Source of the DNA: a virus
DNA length: 34,203 nucleotides
Strand: one strand, 5' to 3'
Virus record (IMG/VR): IMGVR_UViG_3300022851_000057
Coordinates: 1 to 34,203 of that record
Every line of letters starts with the position of its first letter. The first letter of the stretch is position 1. A program made the translations under genes and the position numbers. Below the pieces are notes generated by a model that saw only the letters and a list, made by a program, of their open reading frames with translations, searched no databases and was not told the origin of the DNA. Of the stretch, positions 22,453-29,169 are shown one piece after another.

Positions 22453-22700
22453 CTGTTAATGATAGAGTCCTGCGTCACTTCATCCGGGCAAGAGCGGGCA
22501 AACAATTCCATTTCCTTTGGTGTAAACGTGTGGTCGTTCGCAGAGTGAGTCATTTTAGCCGTCTTACCACCCAGCCCTATCCATGAGCCAAAGCCACCCC
22601 CATCAGCACAGGACACGATCAAGTGTGTGTTAGTGTCATCTCGTAGCGTACCGCAGCCAGAGAGCCAGAATATGGTTAAAAAACAGGTTAATTTGTACAT
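22449..22700 (-). CDS. Small lipoprotein (83 aa)
   Basis: MYKLTCFLTIFWLSGCGTL is a lipoprotein signal peptide with the lipobox L-S-G-C, Cys16 being the lipidation site. The following residues are G-T, with no aspartate at +2, so outer-membrane sorting would be expected in an enteric-type host. The mature part (67 residues) is Gly-rich at first, with four Cys in all. A perfect AGGAGG ribosome site lies six bases before the ATG, inside the hydrolase gene. It is not proline-rich as most outer spanins are. Superinfection exclusion or envelope modification is possible. Confidence 0.7.
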   Translation of the reverse strand: MYKLTCFLTIFWLSGCGTLRDDTNTHLIVSCADGGGFGSWIGLGGKTAKMTHSANDHTFTPKEMELFARSCPDEVTQDSIINR

Positions 22701-23284
22701 GGATTACCTCCTATGTTTAAAATCTCTCTGACAATCAAGGGTGCAAAAAAAGAATCAAAATAGCTGTGTGAACTGCCGCTGGACTGCTCGAAATTAGTTA
22801 GCACATTCCGGTTTCGGCCTCGATGATCAAAACGGGTAAATCCTACCGCTCCCATATCGCCCCAATAGTGGGCGAACAGCATAGCGGAAAGTTTGACCAC
22901 CCAATCTTTCTGGTTGTGGAAAACGAGGAATGATTTAAAGGATGTTGGGAACTTTATGTTTGAGTTTAGTGCCGGTGCAATGTATACGGCCTGGTGTATG
23001 CGTGCGCCGTAGTTCTCTCCGGCCATGTGCGTGATGGCACACCCGTTGCTATGACCGACCACGATTACCGGCATGCCCTTATCAGCCAGCGCGTTGACCT
23101 GCTCAGCCAGCCTCTGCGCCACGCCGTTGTTCTGCCACCTGGGGGAGAACAGCCCGAACCGTCCATAATCCAGCATCTCCACGGTATGTCCTGCGTTGAC
23201 AAAATGTTCAGCCAGTTGCCCGATAGACTTCTGGCCTTTGTCTTTGACGCGGATACCATGCACTAATATTACGTGGTTTTTCAT
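22688..23284 (-). CDS. Alpha/beta-hydrolase, lipase/esterase-like (198 aa)
   Basis: The sequence starts with V-I-L-V-H-G-I-R (5-12, oxyanion-hole H-G), then a nucleophile elbow G-H-S-N-G with Ser79, a likely Asp127 in H-N-Q-K-D-W and a likely His173 in G-S-S-H-S-Y: a full triad in the correct order. There is no signal peptide, so it is cytoplasmic unless released at lysis. The gene overlaps the lipoprotein gene. Alpha/beta hydrolases in phages are uncommon. The substrate is unknown; lipids or acyl groups on the cell envelope are candidates given the lipoprotein neighbour. Confidence 0.75.
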   Translation of the reverse strand: MKNHVILVHGIRVKDKGQKSIGQLAEHFVNAGHTVEMLDYGRFGLFSPRWQNNGVAQRLAEQVNALADKGMPVIVVGHSNGCAITHMAGENYGARIHQAVYIAPALNSNIKFPTSFKSFLVFHNQKDWVVKLSAMLFAHYWGDMGAVGFTRFDHRGRNRNVLTNFEQSSGSSHSYFDSFFAPLIVREILNIGGNPCTN

Positions 23285-23305
23285 TCCATGCGCTCCTGGT
23301 TTCGG

Positions 23306-23443
23306 TTATTCTACCACCTGCCGTTCTGCATCGGCTAATGATTCCTCCTTGCTCATTCCAAAACCAATAACCTTGCCTTTCCACGTCTGCACCAAGCAAG
23401 CCCACGTGCCGGTCCGATCATAACTGTATTTTATAACGATCAT
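23306..23443 (-). CDS. Small hypothetical protein (45 aa)
   Basis: An AGGAG ribosome site lies seven bases before the ATG. The product (MIVIKYSYDRTGTWACLVQT ... ADAERQVVE) reads as a short beta hairpin plus helix, with the pattern of small phage proteins that carry a W-x-C core. No known family. It ends 22 bases before the hydrolase gene. Confidence 0.6.
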   Translation of the reverse strand: MIVIKYSYDRTGTWACLVQTWKGKVIGFGMSKEESLADAERQVVE

Positions 23444-23457
23444 GCTTATGCTCCTTG

Positions 23458-23586
23458 TTATTCAATCACACTGATTAACGCCTTGATCTCGCGCCCTATG
23501 CGCTCAGCCTCAGAACAACTTTTAGCCGCATCACGCTGCAATTCTTTTTGTTTTATGATGTATTTTATGCAGTCAATGTCTATCAT
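23458..23586 (-). CDS. Small helical protein (42 aa)
   Basis: ATGATG (23589/23586) follows GGGGGA, giving MIDIDCIKYIIKQKELQRDA and ending IKALISVIE. It is a charged amphipathic helix, perhaps a coiled coil, like small phage proteins that regulate host enzymes. It sits 14 bases before the 45-residue gene. Confidence 0.55.
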   Translation of the reverse strand: MIDIDCIKYIIKQKELQRDAAKSCSEAERIGREIKALISVIE

Positions 23587-23645
23587 CATTCCCCCTGCAC
23601 GCTAACACTGCTGATGTTATCGTTCGCTTTGTTGTTATCGTTCAT
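23586..23645 (-). CDS. Possible 19-aa reading frame
   Basis: ATG at 23645 opens MNDNNKANDNISSVSVQGE, ending at the start of the 42-residue gene. It has no clear ribosome site and could be translated only by coupling from the frame ending at 23635. It is listed because it completes an unbroken chain of overlapping small frames. Confidence 0.25.
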   Translation of the reverse strand: MNDNNKANDNISSVSVQGE

Positions 23646-23709
23646 TAACCGGCTCGCGGACAAACCAAGCAGGCGTTTCCGCTATGCAGCGGTGGGTGGC
23701 CTTTTTCAT
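23635..23709 (-). CDS. Possible 24-aa peptide overlapping the AlpA-like gene
   Basis: The ATG overlaps the AlpA-like stop (ATGA). The peptide starts MKKATHRCIAETPAWF and ends VREPVNER. The last 22 bases of DNA are identical to the 3' part of the zinc-binding gene at 23974, which encodes the same REPVNER end in the same frame. It may be the relic of a duplicated gene end. Confidence 0.35.
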   Translation of the reverse strand: MKKATHRCIAETPAWFVREPVNER

Positions 23710-23882
23710 TTTGCTATTTCCTGTTTTTTCTCAAATTGCAGAAGGTCGTCAAGTTTCCAGCGGGTAGATCCAGCAGAAAGTCGGACTGGTTGAGGAAGTT
23801 TTCCTTCCCGAGTCCAGCGCCAGATTGTTGCGCGTGAAGTATCGTAGCGTTCTGCCACTGTTTTATCTGATAGGTATTTCAC
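23706..23882 (-). CDS. AlpA-like / excisionase-type HTH protein (58 aa)
   Basis: A winged-helix type HTH: Y-L-S-D-K-T-V-A-E-R-Y-D-T-S-R-A-T-I-W-R-W-T-R-E-G-K-L-P-Q-P-V-R-L-S-A-G-S-T-R-W, the standard AlpA pattern including the K-L-P-x-P-V wing. The GTG at 23882 is chosen, nine bases after a GAGG site; a TTG at 23897 lies within that site. Such proteins are phage transcription activators or excisionases. No integrase is found in the window, which favours a regulatory role. It may act on promoters in 23883-24200. Confidence 0.8.
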   Translation of the reverse strand: MKYLSDKTVAERYDTSRATIWRWTREGKLPQPVRLSAGSTRWKLDDLLQFEKKQEIAK

Positions 23883-23973
23883 TGTTTTGTACCTCAATAA
23901 AAATTAATGACACAACCCATTATTCACATGTTTTTTTTCTTAACTAGTGGTATTTAAGAAATCTTTTTACCCA

Positions 23974-24141
23974 CTAGCAATCACTTCGTTCATTAACCGG
24001 CTCGCGCCGTCTGTTTTTATGTGTTGCATTACCCTTGCACCACGGGCAGGTTTTATCCCGGCAAGATTGGTCCACAGCCTTAGCGCCCCTGTACGGCTTG
24101 CGCTTCTCGCGCCCTGCTTCTATGGCTTTGTCCATGCTCAT
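23974..24141 (-). CDS. Small CPWC zinc-binding phage protein (55 aa)
   Basis: The product (MSMDKAIEAGREKRKPYRGA...) has a basic N-terminal region followed by C-R-D-K-T-C-P-W-C-K-G-N, a Cys cluster likely to bind zinc, and a basic tail K-N-R-R-R-E-P. It resembles small MDKAI...RKPYRGAKAVD...CPWC proteins common in phages of enteric and related bacteria (from memory). The ATG at 24141 follows GGGGGTGATGG; an ATG at 24135 is the likely family start. It is probably a nucleic-acid-binding regulator. Confidence 0.75.
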   Translation of the reverse strand: MSMDKAIEAGREKRKPYRGAKAVDQSCRDKTCPWCKGNATHKNRRREPVNERSDC

Positions 24142-24200
24142 CTAACCATCACCCCCAGCGCCGCAGCCAACATTTACGGCCAGAATATAAAGGCAAAAAC

Positions 24201-24404
24201 GTAACATCGGCTATAGATATAGACCGTCTCAATTGCCTTGCGCATGTGCTAGGAAAATATTTCCCCGACATAAGGCCAACATTTAATCAAACCAGTAGCG
24301 ATAAATTTTTTCAGCTTGCTGCGATGCTACTTGAAAAAGATGACCCCAGACGAACAATCAATAAATTTCTGGAAATTATTAGCACGCCGACCACTGACGT
24401 TTAG
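24201..24404 (+). pseudogene. Start-less open frame, probable gene remnant
   Basis: This plus-strand frame reads NVTSAIDIDRLNCLAHVLG and continues to LEIISTPTTDV-stop. Composition looks protein-like (amphipathic helices and a K-F-F-Q-L-A-A-M-L-L-E-K segment) but no usual start codon with ribosome site exists; an internal ATG at 24324 gives only 26 residues. It is probably the 3' end of a gene whose 5' part was lost when the divergent minus-strand genes were placed next to it. Family not recognised. Confidence 0.4.
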
Positions 24405-24429
24405 GACTAAAAAACCGACTTAAACGTCA
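24395..24429. promoter_or_regulatory. 9-base-arm inverted repeat (operator or terminator-like)
   Basis: TGACGTTTA (24395-24403) and TAAACGTCA (24421-24429) are perfect inverted repeats with a 17-base spacer. The left arm includes the stop of the gene remnant, and the right arm lies 32 bases before the ATG at 24462. No T-run follows, so an operator or a leader stem is favoured. Confidence 0.55.
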
Positions 24430-24461
24430 TCCTATCTTGCGGGGAAAGCGGGAGCCATATT

Positions 24462-24638
24462 ATGAAAAAGGCCGCCCCCCACCAAGAGAACAGCCCTTTC
24501 CAAACGTCACCTAATGATACCACCAAGCGTCACGGATTGCGCCATGCAGTAAACTCCAAGTGCCGTGAGTGTATCTACGACAAATCAGCGCTAGGAACTT
24601 GGCGTCAACAGGTGGCCGCCTGCATCTTCCGTTGGTGA
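24462..24638 (+). CDS. Cys-containing small phage protein, probably shortened by frameshift (58 aa)
   Basis: A GGGAG site precedes the ATG. The product (MKKAAPHQENSPFQTSPND...) contains L-R-H-A-V-N-S-K-C-R-E-C-I-Y-D-K...G-T-W-R-Q-Q-V-A-A-C, the core of a family of small phage proteins with paired cysteines (zinc-binding, from memory). Relatives continue with a C-P-L-Y/F-P-V-R-P-like end, but this frame stops early (ACIFRW). Shifting to the +1 frame near 24620 gives A-S-S-V-G-D-L-K-C-P-A-S-C to about 24690, which looks like the missing part. A one- or two-base indel is likely, either real or a sequence error. It stands alone on the plus strand. Confidence 0.65.
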   Translation: MKKAAPHQENSPFQTSPNDTTKRHGLRHAVNSKCRECIYDKSALGTWRQQVAACIFRW

Positions 24639-24668
24639 TCTCAAGTGCCCTGCATCCTGTGCATGTGC

Positions 24669-24842
24669 TCATGATCCTATCCCCGCGATATAAGCCGAGG
24701 TGGATTTTCGTGCAGCTTGCATGGCCTTAAAGTACCGTGCATAACCGTGTATGACATGCTCACTGCCATCCCGGTCTATCCTGACTATCAGTGCGTAGAT
24801 CGTACCATCTTGTTCACAGTATCTTGCTTCGTGCTTGCTCAT
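24669..24842 (-). CDS. Small conserved-type phage protein (57 aa)
   Basis: The product (MSKHEARYCEQDGTIYALIV...) has I-D-R-D-G-S-E-H-V-I-H-G-Y-A-R-Y-F-K-A-M, similar to a family of short phage proteins with an R-D-G...G-Y-x-R-Y-F pattern (from memory). An AAGGGA ribosome site lies seven bases before the ATG. It is a compact beta-rich protein with a helical end. It stands next to the AT-rich region and may belong to the replication block. Confidence 0.65.
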   Translation of the reverse strand: MSKHEARYCEQDGTIYALIVRIDRDGSEHVIHGYARYFKAMQAARKSTSAYIAGIGS

Positions 24843-24844
24843 GA

Positions 24845-25204
24845 TTAAATCCCTTTTCTGTTTATTATGTTACCCAGCGCACACAGTAGGCCATAAATTT
24901 ATAAAAGTAAAAATATGAAAACAATAGTTGGAGCTACTAAAGTTTTACTAGGGTTTTAATCTTCTAAGTTATTGATTTATATATACTTATTAGATACTCT
25001 AGTAACTATATACTATAGTCAGACACTTATTTTAAATCGTAAGGATTCCTTCCTAGTGTATCTAGGAGATCAACTATAATTACTAAAGTTTTGCTATCGT
25101 GAGGATTGGCGCGGCTTATACCGTAGTAGAAACTCTAGTTTCCTCTACTACGGTTTACTAAGGTTTAACGAAAAAAGCGTTACAAGTCAATACTATACCA
25201 CGTT
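24845..25204. other. AT-rich non-coding region, candidate replication origin
   Basis: No gene is visible in these 360 bases, which are much more AT-rich than the rest. They contain repeated ACTAAAGTTTT-type elements (at about 24936, 25082 and a variant ACTAAGGTTTA near 25157), TATA-rich stretches, and a strong inverted repeat at 25120-25154. The region lies immediately after the prim-pol/helicase gene, where origins of small phages are often placed. Origin function is inferred. Confidence 0.5.
25120..25154. repeat. 11-base-arm inverted repeat in the AT-rich region
   Basis: ACCGTAGTAGA (25120-25130) and TCTACTACGGT (25144-25154) are perfect inverted arms with a 13-base centre that itself contains the near-palindrome GAAACTCTAGTTTC. 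A cruciform or a long hairpin could form. It lies 50 bases after the primase stop, so it could also work as a transcription stop for the minus strand, although no T-run follows. Confidence 0.75.
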
Positions 25205-27493
25205 TTACTGTTTTGCTAGAAATAATTTCTTTGATACTGGCCCGCGCGCTCCTTGATGTTCAACCTCGATCAGATGCCCGCTTTTGACCAACCGCGCCAC
25301 AGCCTCGCATACCTGCTCTTTTTTATAAACTCGGCACTGATTGCAGATAACCCCGATGGTCTCACCATGCTCCTGAGTCACGAGCGACAAAACACGCGCC
25401 AGCAGAGCATTGCCTTTATCCGGCGCTGAATTGCTGTAAGCAAGTTTCAACTTGCCCTCAATATCACGTCTAACCATTCTGTACGACCACTGGACGTGCT
25501 CCAGCGTCCTCAACCCGGACGGAATAGCCAGCACTGCTGATACCTTTGCAACCAGCTCATAGCCGCGCCGGGGGATCGCTTGCATACCGGTGGCTTCAGC
25601 CTGTTCCGCTGCCATCGTGTGAAAACGCTCTGAAACCTCGTCCAGTGCATTTACCGCCTCGTCCGTTGTCTGTATATCTGTTTTGTCGCCAACGCGCTCC
25701 ACGCGCTCTAAGGACTGCTGAAAATAGCCAGGCGCATATAAGTTGAAAAGCGTGTATTTAATCTGGTCAGGAACTCCCGTCCTGCCTCGCTTGGCGCGTG
25801 GTTTAATTCTAGGGTTCTTTTCCAGCTCTTGGAAGATTAGCGCGCGGCCCATAAACCCGTTAGCGACAAGCTCGAAATCCATCAGGTTGTTAAATTTCTC
25901 AGGCGTAGTCAGGCCAAAAATTGACAGGAACGGCGCTTCGATGCCCATGTCAATCGTTGCCAGTGACTGGTCTACACGCGCAATACGGGCTGCAAACTTT
26001 CCGCTTTTGTCCTCGTTTTCATCAACTGCTTTCTGCAACCTGTTGCGCTCTGCAAGCAGCCCCTGGCGCACTTCTTCTTTGAGATCACCAGTGACTGCAA
26101 CAAAGCTATTCGATTTGGAATAGATGTTCATCAACGTGCCGATGACGCCTTCAAGATAAATAGCCCCGCCTCTTTTTTGAGCGCTGGTGATCTTGGCAAA
26201 GTGCTCGCCCAGCTCGTCTATTGAGTAGTATGCCGCCTGGTGCCTTATAAGATTGCGGTAAATTTCTTGCTCTGACTTAATCCCGCCGACCAGCGCACCT
26301 GCTATGCCTGCGGCTTTTATCAGCTCGTTGTGTGCTTGGAGAATAGCCTCTTTTCCGGTGCTGGAATCAGCTACGCCAAAACAGAACAGATTAAACGCAG
26401 AATCATCCAGCGGATCTCGATAGCGCATCCCGGCGCAGTTGCTCACGACCATCAACGCCGCGGCTACTGCAAGGGTTTCACGCGGAAAAAGAGAACGAGA
26501 GTTAATCCACTCTGTGATCTCCCCGACAAACCCTGGTGGCCTCAGCAGGTCAATACCAGCAGTGTCCAGCACATCTTCAGCGGGGAGATAGTCAAAAACA
26601 GGCGCATCACTAAAAGTGACAGGCACACACCACCCGGCCTGTTGTGCGTAGTGCATGAGCGTGGCGACTGTGACCGGGTTGCTGGCCTTGCCGAAGCTGT
26701 GCCAGCGGTTCTCAATACGCGAACCGTTGCCGCTTTTAGCGTATCGTGGAGACTGTGCAGCCCATTCCTGCCATAAAGCGAGGCCGTCTAAGCTGCTATT
26801 TGTGACATGATGGATGCCCATGCCAACTCTAATATACACTTCGTGACCGGTATCTGCGTCGTTAGGCACAGCAAGAATAAGACCGCGCAAATCATCATTA
26901 GACAGATCCAGTGACTGTCCGTTGTACTCAACACGCTGCATCTGTGGTCGATTCAGCAATGCCAAAAGCCCATCAGGTACATCATCAATATCAGCCACAG
27001 AACCGAGCGCAACAACGTACTTGTTGCCGCTTTTGTGCAGCGAACCCGGGCCAACCACAAAACCAGAGCTCTTAAAATCAATGCCTTTATAAGCAGGCAA
27101 GTGCTGCATCAGCGCCAAGCCGGAAGGCACTTTAAAATACAAATGCATCGACCCGTTGCCGGAGCCAGTCTTGACGATCAGCCCAGCTCCGGCGATCTCC
27201 GGCACAGCTTCCAGTAGTTTTTCGTAAGATGCAACCCCACCGTTGCGGGCATCCACGTCAACAACCAACAGCCCTTCTACTAGCACGCCATAACCCGTGG
27301 AGAGTTGTCCGGTGAGCTGCATAACCTCTATCTGTTCGTCTGACCAGTCAGGGCTGTGCTGCCAGTTACTAGCCACTGGATGTTTATAGTGCGCCTCACA
27401 TGCGGCATGAGCGCACGCACAGTGCCCAGCCTGATCGACGCCATGTAGTCCGAAAATCTTGTAGCCCTCTGCCATAAAGTCGCTGTAAATCAT
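25205..27493 (-). CDS. Prim-pol primase / DUF3987-type helicase replication protein (762 aa)
   Basis: The main replication enzyme. Residues about 5-190 form an archaeo-eukaryotic type prim-pol domain: catalytic V-V-D-V-D-A-R-N-G-G (77-86), then G-S-G-N-G-S-M-H-L-Y-F near 108-118 and G-I-D-F-K-S-S-G-F-V-V-G-P-G-S-L-H near 136-152. Residues about 200-275 look like a PriCT-2 helper domain (S-N-D-D-L-R-G-L-I...R-Y-A-K-S...N-R-W-H-S-F). The rest is a DUF3987-like ATPase with P-loop-type D-S-S-T-G-K-E near 380 and Y-Y-S-I-D-E-L-G-E-H as probable Walker B, ending in a small winged-helix-like domain. The start overlaps the stop of the HTH gene (ATGA). It can both prime and unwind. Confidence 0.88.
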   Translation of the reverse strand: MIYSDFMAEGYKIFGLHGVDQAGHCACAHAACEAHYKHPVASNWQHSPDWSDEQIEVMQLTGQLSTGYGVLVEGLLVVDVDARNGGVASYEKLLEAVPEIAGAGLIVKTGSGNGSMHLYFKVPSGLALMQHLPAYKGIDFKSSGFVVGPGSLHKSGNKYVVALGSVADIDDVPDGLLALLNRPQMQRVEYNGQSLDLSNDDLRGLILAVPNDADTGHEVYIRVGMGIHHVTNSSLDGLALWQEWAAQSPRYAKSGNGSRIENRWHSFGKASNPVTVATLMHYAQQAGWCVPVTFSDAPVFDYLPAEDVLDTAGIDLLRPPGFVGEITEWINSRSLFPRETLAVAAALMVVSNCAGMRYRDPLDDSAFNLFCFGVADSSTGKEAILQAHNELIKAAGIAGALVGGIKSEQEIYRNLIRHQAAYYSIDELGEHFAKITSAQKRGGAIYLEGVIGTLMNIYSKSNSFVAVTGDLKEEVRQGLLAERNRLQKAVDENEDKSGKFAARIARVDQSLATIDMGIEAPFLSIFGLTTPEKFNNLMDFELVANGFMGRALIFQELEKNPRIKPRAKRGRTGVPDQIKYTLFNLYAPGYFQQSLERVERVGDKTDIQTTDEAVNALDEVSERFHTMAAEQAEATGMQAIPRRGYELVAKVSAVLAIPSGLRTLEHVQWSYRMVRRDIEGKLKLAYSNSAPDKGNALLARVLSLVTQEHGETIGVICNQCRVYKKEQVCEAVARLVKSGHLIEVEHQGARGPVSKKLFLAKQ

Positions 27494-27666
27494 CGCTTGG
27501 CCGCCTCAAAATATGCACTTAGACGCACTATTGTGTCGTAGTTGGGCATATGTTTAGGGTTATCCCTGATTGTCCTGAGCGTGTTATAGTGCAACCCCGT
27601 GGCATCTGCCACGACCTGCAATCTCCTGTCTTTTAGTGCGCGTCTGATATATAGCAGTGTGTGCAT
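27490..27666 (-). CDS. Cro-like helix-turn-helix protein before the primase (58 aa)
   Basis: A strong GGAGGA ribosome site precedes the ATG. The product (MHTLLYIRRALKDRRLQVVA...) has a compact HTH: V-V-A-D-A-T-G-L-H-Y-N-T-L-R-T-I-R (18-34) in a five-helix Cro/CI-like arrangement. Its stop overlaps the primase start, so it is co-expressed with replication. It faces a divergent operon across an intergenic palindrome, which is the likely operator. It probably represses or balances the divergent promoters. Confidence 0.75.
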   Translation of the reverse strand: MHTLLYIRRALKDRRLQVVADATGLHYNTLRTIRDNPKHMPNYDTIVRLSAYFEAAKR

Positions 27667-27798
27667 CTTGTTTTCCTCCGTGTTAAATAATTACTTTTTA
27701 CTGTTTACATCCTACGTTACATTGTTTAGGATGTATACCGTGGAGTGAGAAAATAACCGGCAGATAGCTCCCACTGCCAACCCAATGAGGTAATAATA
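27667..27798. promoter_or_regulatory. Divergent control region with 9-base-arm operator
   Basis: The region lies between the HTH-primase operon (minus) and the recombination operon (plus). TACATCCTA (27706-27714) and TAGGATGTA (27727-27735) form a perfect inverted repeat with half-site centres 21 bases apart, two helical turns. A plus-strand promoter can be read with TTTACA as -35, a 17-base spacer and TAGGAT as -10, so the operator would overlap both elements. GAGG before 27799 is the ribosome site. Confidence 0.7.
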
Positions 27799-28563
27799 AT
27801 GAGTACATTAGAAACAATAGAAAAACCCAAAGACAGGTCGCCGATAGTCACGATATGTGGTGACTCAGGTCTTGGCAAGACCACCCTTGCGGCAACCTTC
27901 CCCCGTCCTATCGTTATCCGCGCAGAAGATGGCCTGCAAGCGATCCCTGCTGACCAGCGTCCAGACGCATTCCCTTTGATCCAAAAAGTGGATGACCTGT
28001 GGGCGCAAATAATGAGTTTATTGCAAGAAAAGCACGATTACAAAACCGTCGTGATCGACAGTGTTACCGCCCTGGAGCGCCTGTTTATTGCGCACATTAT
28101 CGAAAGTGACCCCAGAAAGCCCGCTTCGCTGAAACAAGCCCTTGGCGGGTACGGTGCCGGAGTTGATGCAGTAGGATCTCTGCATCAGCGTGTGCGCAAA
28201 GCGTGCGGATTGCTGAATTTGCGGCTTGGCATGAACATTGTTTTTGTGGCTCACGCCGAAACAGAGACAATCGAGCTGCCGGACACGGATGCCTATACCC
28301 GCTACAGTTTGCGTCTCGGTAAAAAGTCCGTTGCGCCCTATGTTGATGACAGTGACGTGGTGGCATTCCTGAAATTGGAAACATTTACCAAAGGCGATGG
28401 CGAACGCAAAAAAGCCATCAGCGACGGCACGCGGGTGATGATTTGTCATGCCAGTGCGTCAAACGTGAGTAAAAACAGGTACGGGATCACGGAACCGCTG
28501 ATAGTCGAACAAGGCAAAAACCCGCTCGTAAACTACATCACATCACTAGCAACAGGAGCATAA
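27799..28563 (+). CDS. Sak4-like RecA-fold ATPase / single-strand annealing-type protein (254 aa)
   Basis: Walker A G-D-S-G-L-G-K-T-T (21-29), Walker B T-V-V-I-D-S-V-T-A-L-E near 83-93, then I-V-F-V-A-H near 150 (sensor strand) and D-D-S-D-V-V-A-F-L near 177: the phage nucleotide-binding AAA_24/Sak4 pattern. The family promotes annealing or strand exchange with a phage SSB-like partner. It is the first gene of the plus-strand recombination operon, followed by the DUF669 protein, the YqaJ nuclease and the helicase, exactly the partners expected. Confidence 0.85.
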   Translation: MSTLETIEKPKDRSPIVTICGDSGLGKTTLAATFPRPIVIRAEDGLQAIPADQRPDAFPLIQKVDDLWAQIMSLLQEKHDYKTVVIDSVTALERLFIAHIIESDPRKPASLKQALGGYGAGVDAVGSLHQRVRKACGLLNLRLGMNIVFVAHAETETIELPDTDAYTRYSLRLGKKSVAPYVDDSDVVAFLKLETFTKGDGERKKAISDGTRVMICHASASNVSKNRYGITEPLIVEQGKNPLVNYITSLATGA

Positions 28564-28567
28564 AATA

Positions 28568-29125
28568 ATGTCATTTTGGAATCTCAGCGATAATACAAAA
28601 CCGGAAGGCAACACGTTTGACATGGGCGGCGGAGGCATTATCCCTGCTAATACCAGCGTGCTGGCGGCTTGCGACGAAGCAAAGCTGGACAACTATGAGG
28701 GCGAAGATTTCATAAATCTGCGCTGGACTGTGTTGGCTCCGGCTGAATATGCGAACCGAAAGGTGTTTCAAAAGATCCGCGTATTTGATACCAGCCCGCA
28801 GAAAGCTGATAAAGCCAAACGAATGCTCACGGCCATTGATGCAAATGCCGGTGGCAAGCTGATGGCAAGCGGTGCCGAACCAACAGATGCAATGTTAACT
28901 AAATGCTTGGTCAACAAGCCGATGGTTCTTAAACTACAAGTTTGGGGAATTAACGAAAAGTCCGGAAATTGGGTTGCCGCCGTTGCGCCGCGTGCTGCGG
29001 GTCAGGTAGCGCCGCGGCGTGCTGCGGGTGAGGTAGCGCCGCCGCGTGCTGCGGGTCAGGTAGCGCCGCCGCGTGCTGCTGCTCCTAAAAAACTTGTTGC
29101 TGATGATGATGATATTCCCTTTTAG
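28568..29125 (+). CDS. DUF669-like single-strand-binding protein with SSB-type acidic tail (185 aa)
   Basis: Residues 1-135 match the DUF669 pattern (M-S-F-W-N-L-S-D, then A-K-L-D-N-Y-E-G-E-D-F-I-N-L-R-W-T-V near 36-53 and N-R-K-V-F-Q-K-I-R-V near 62). A tandem repeat V-A-P-P-R-A-A-G-Q follows (about 139-172). The protein ends in D-D-D-D-I-P-F, identical in type to the C-terminal tip of bacterial SSB that recruits DNA-repair partners. This supports a phage SSB role beside the Sak4-like ATPase. An AGGAG site lies before the ATG. Confidence 0.85.
   Translation: MSFWNLSDNTKPEGNTFDMGGGGIIPANTSVLAACDEAKLDNYEGEDFINLRWTVLAPAEYANRKVFQKIRVFDTSPQKADKAKRMLTAIDANAGGKLMASGAEPTDAMLTKCLVNKPMVLKLQVWGINEKSGNWVAAVAPRAAGQVAPRRAAGEVAPPRAAGQVAPPRAAAPKKLVADDDDIPF
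28982..29083 (+). repeat. 27-base coding minisatellite in the DUF669 gene
   Basis: Four units: 24 bases (28982-29005), 27 (29006-29032), 27 (29033-29059) and a 24-base last unit (29060-29083). They encode VAPRAAGQ, VAPRRAAGE, VAPPRAAGQ and VAPPRAAA. It is a flexible Pro/Ala/Arg linker between the DNA-binding core and the acidic tip, as in SSB proteins. Unit number may vary between isolates. Confidence 0.9.
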
Positions 29126-29169
29126 CCACCCGCGCCAAGGATGGCGCATTTATAAAAAGAGATAACAAA

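Noticed and set aside
22449-22700. Outer-membrane spanin (Rz1-like)
   Set aside because: It has a lipobox but is Gly/Cys-rich rather than proline-rich, lies far from the lysis genes and has no embedded Rz partner.
23706-23882. Evidence for temperate lifestyle from the AlpA/excisionase-like gene
   Set aside because: No integrase, attachment site or full-length CI-type repressor was found, so the HTH is treated as a regulator only.
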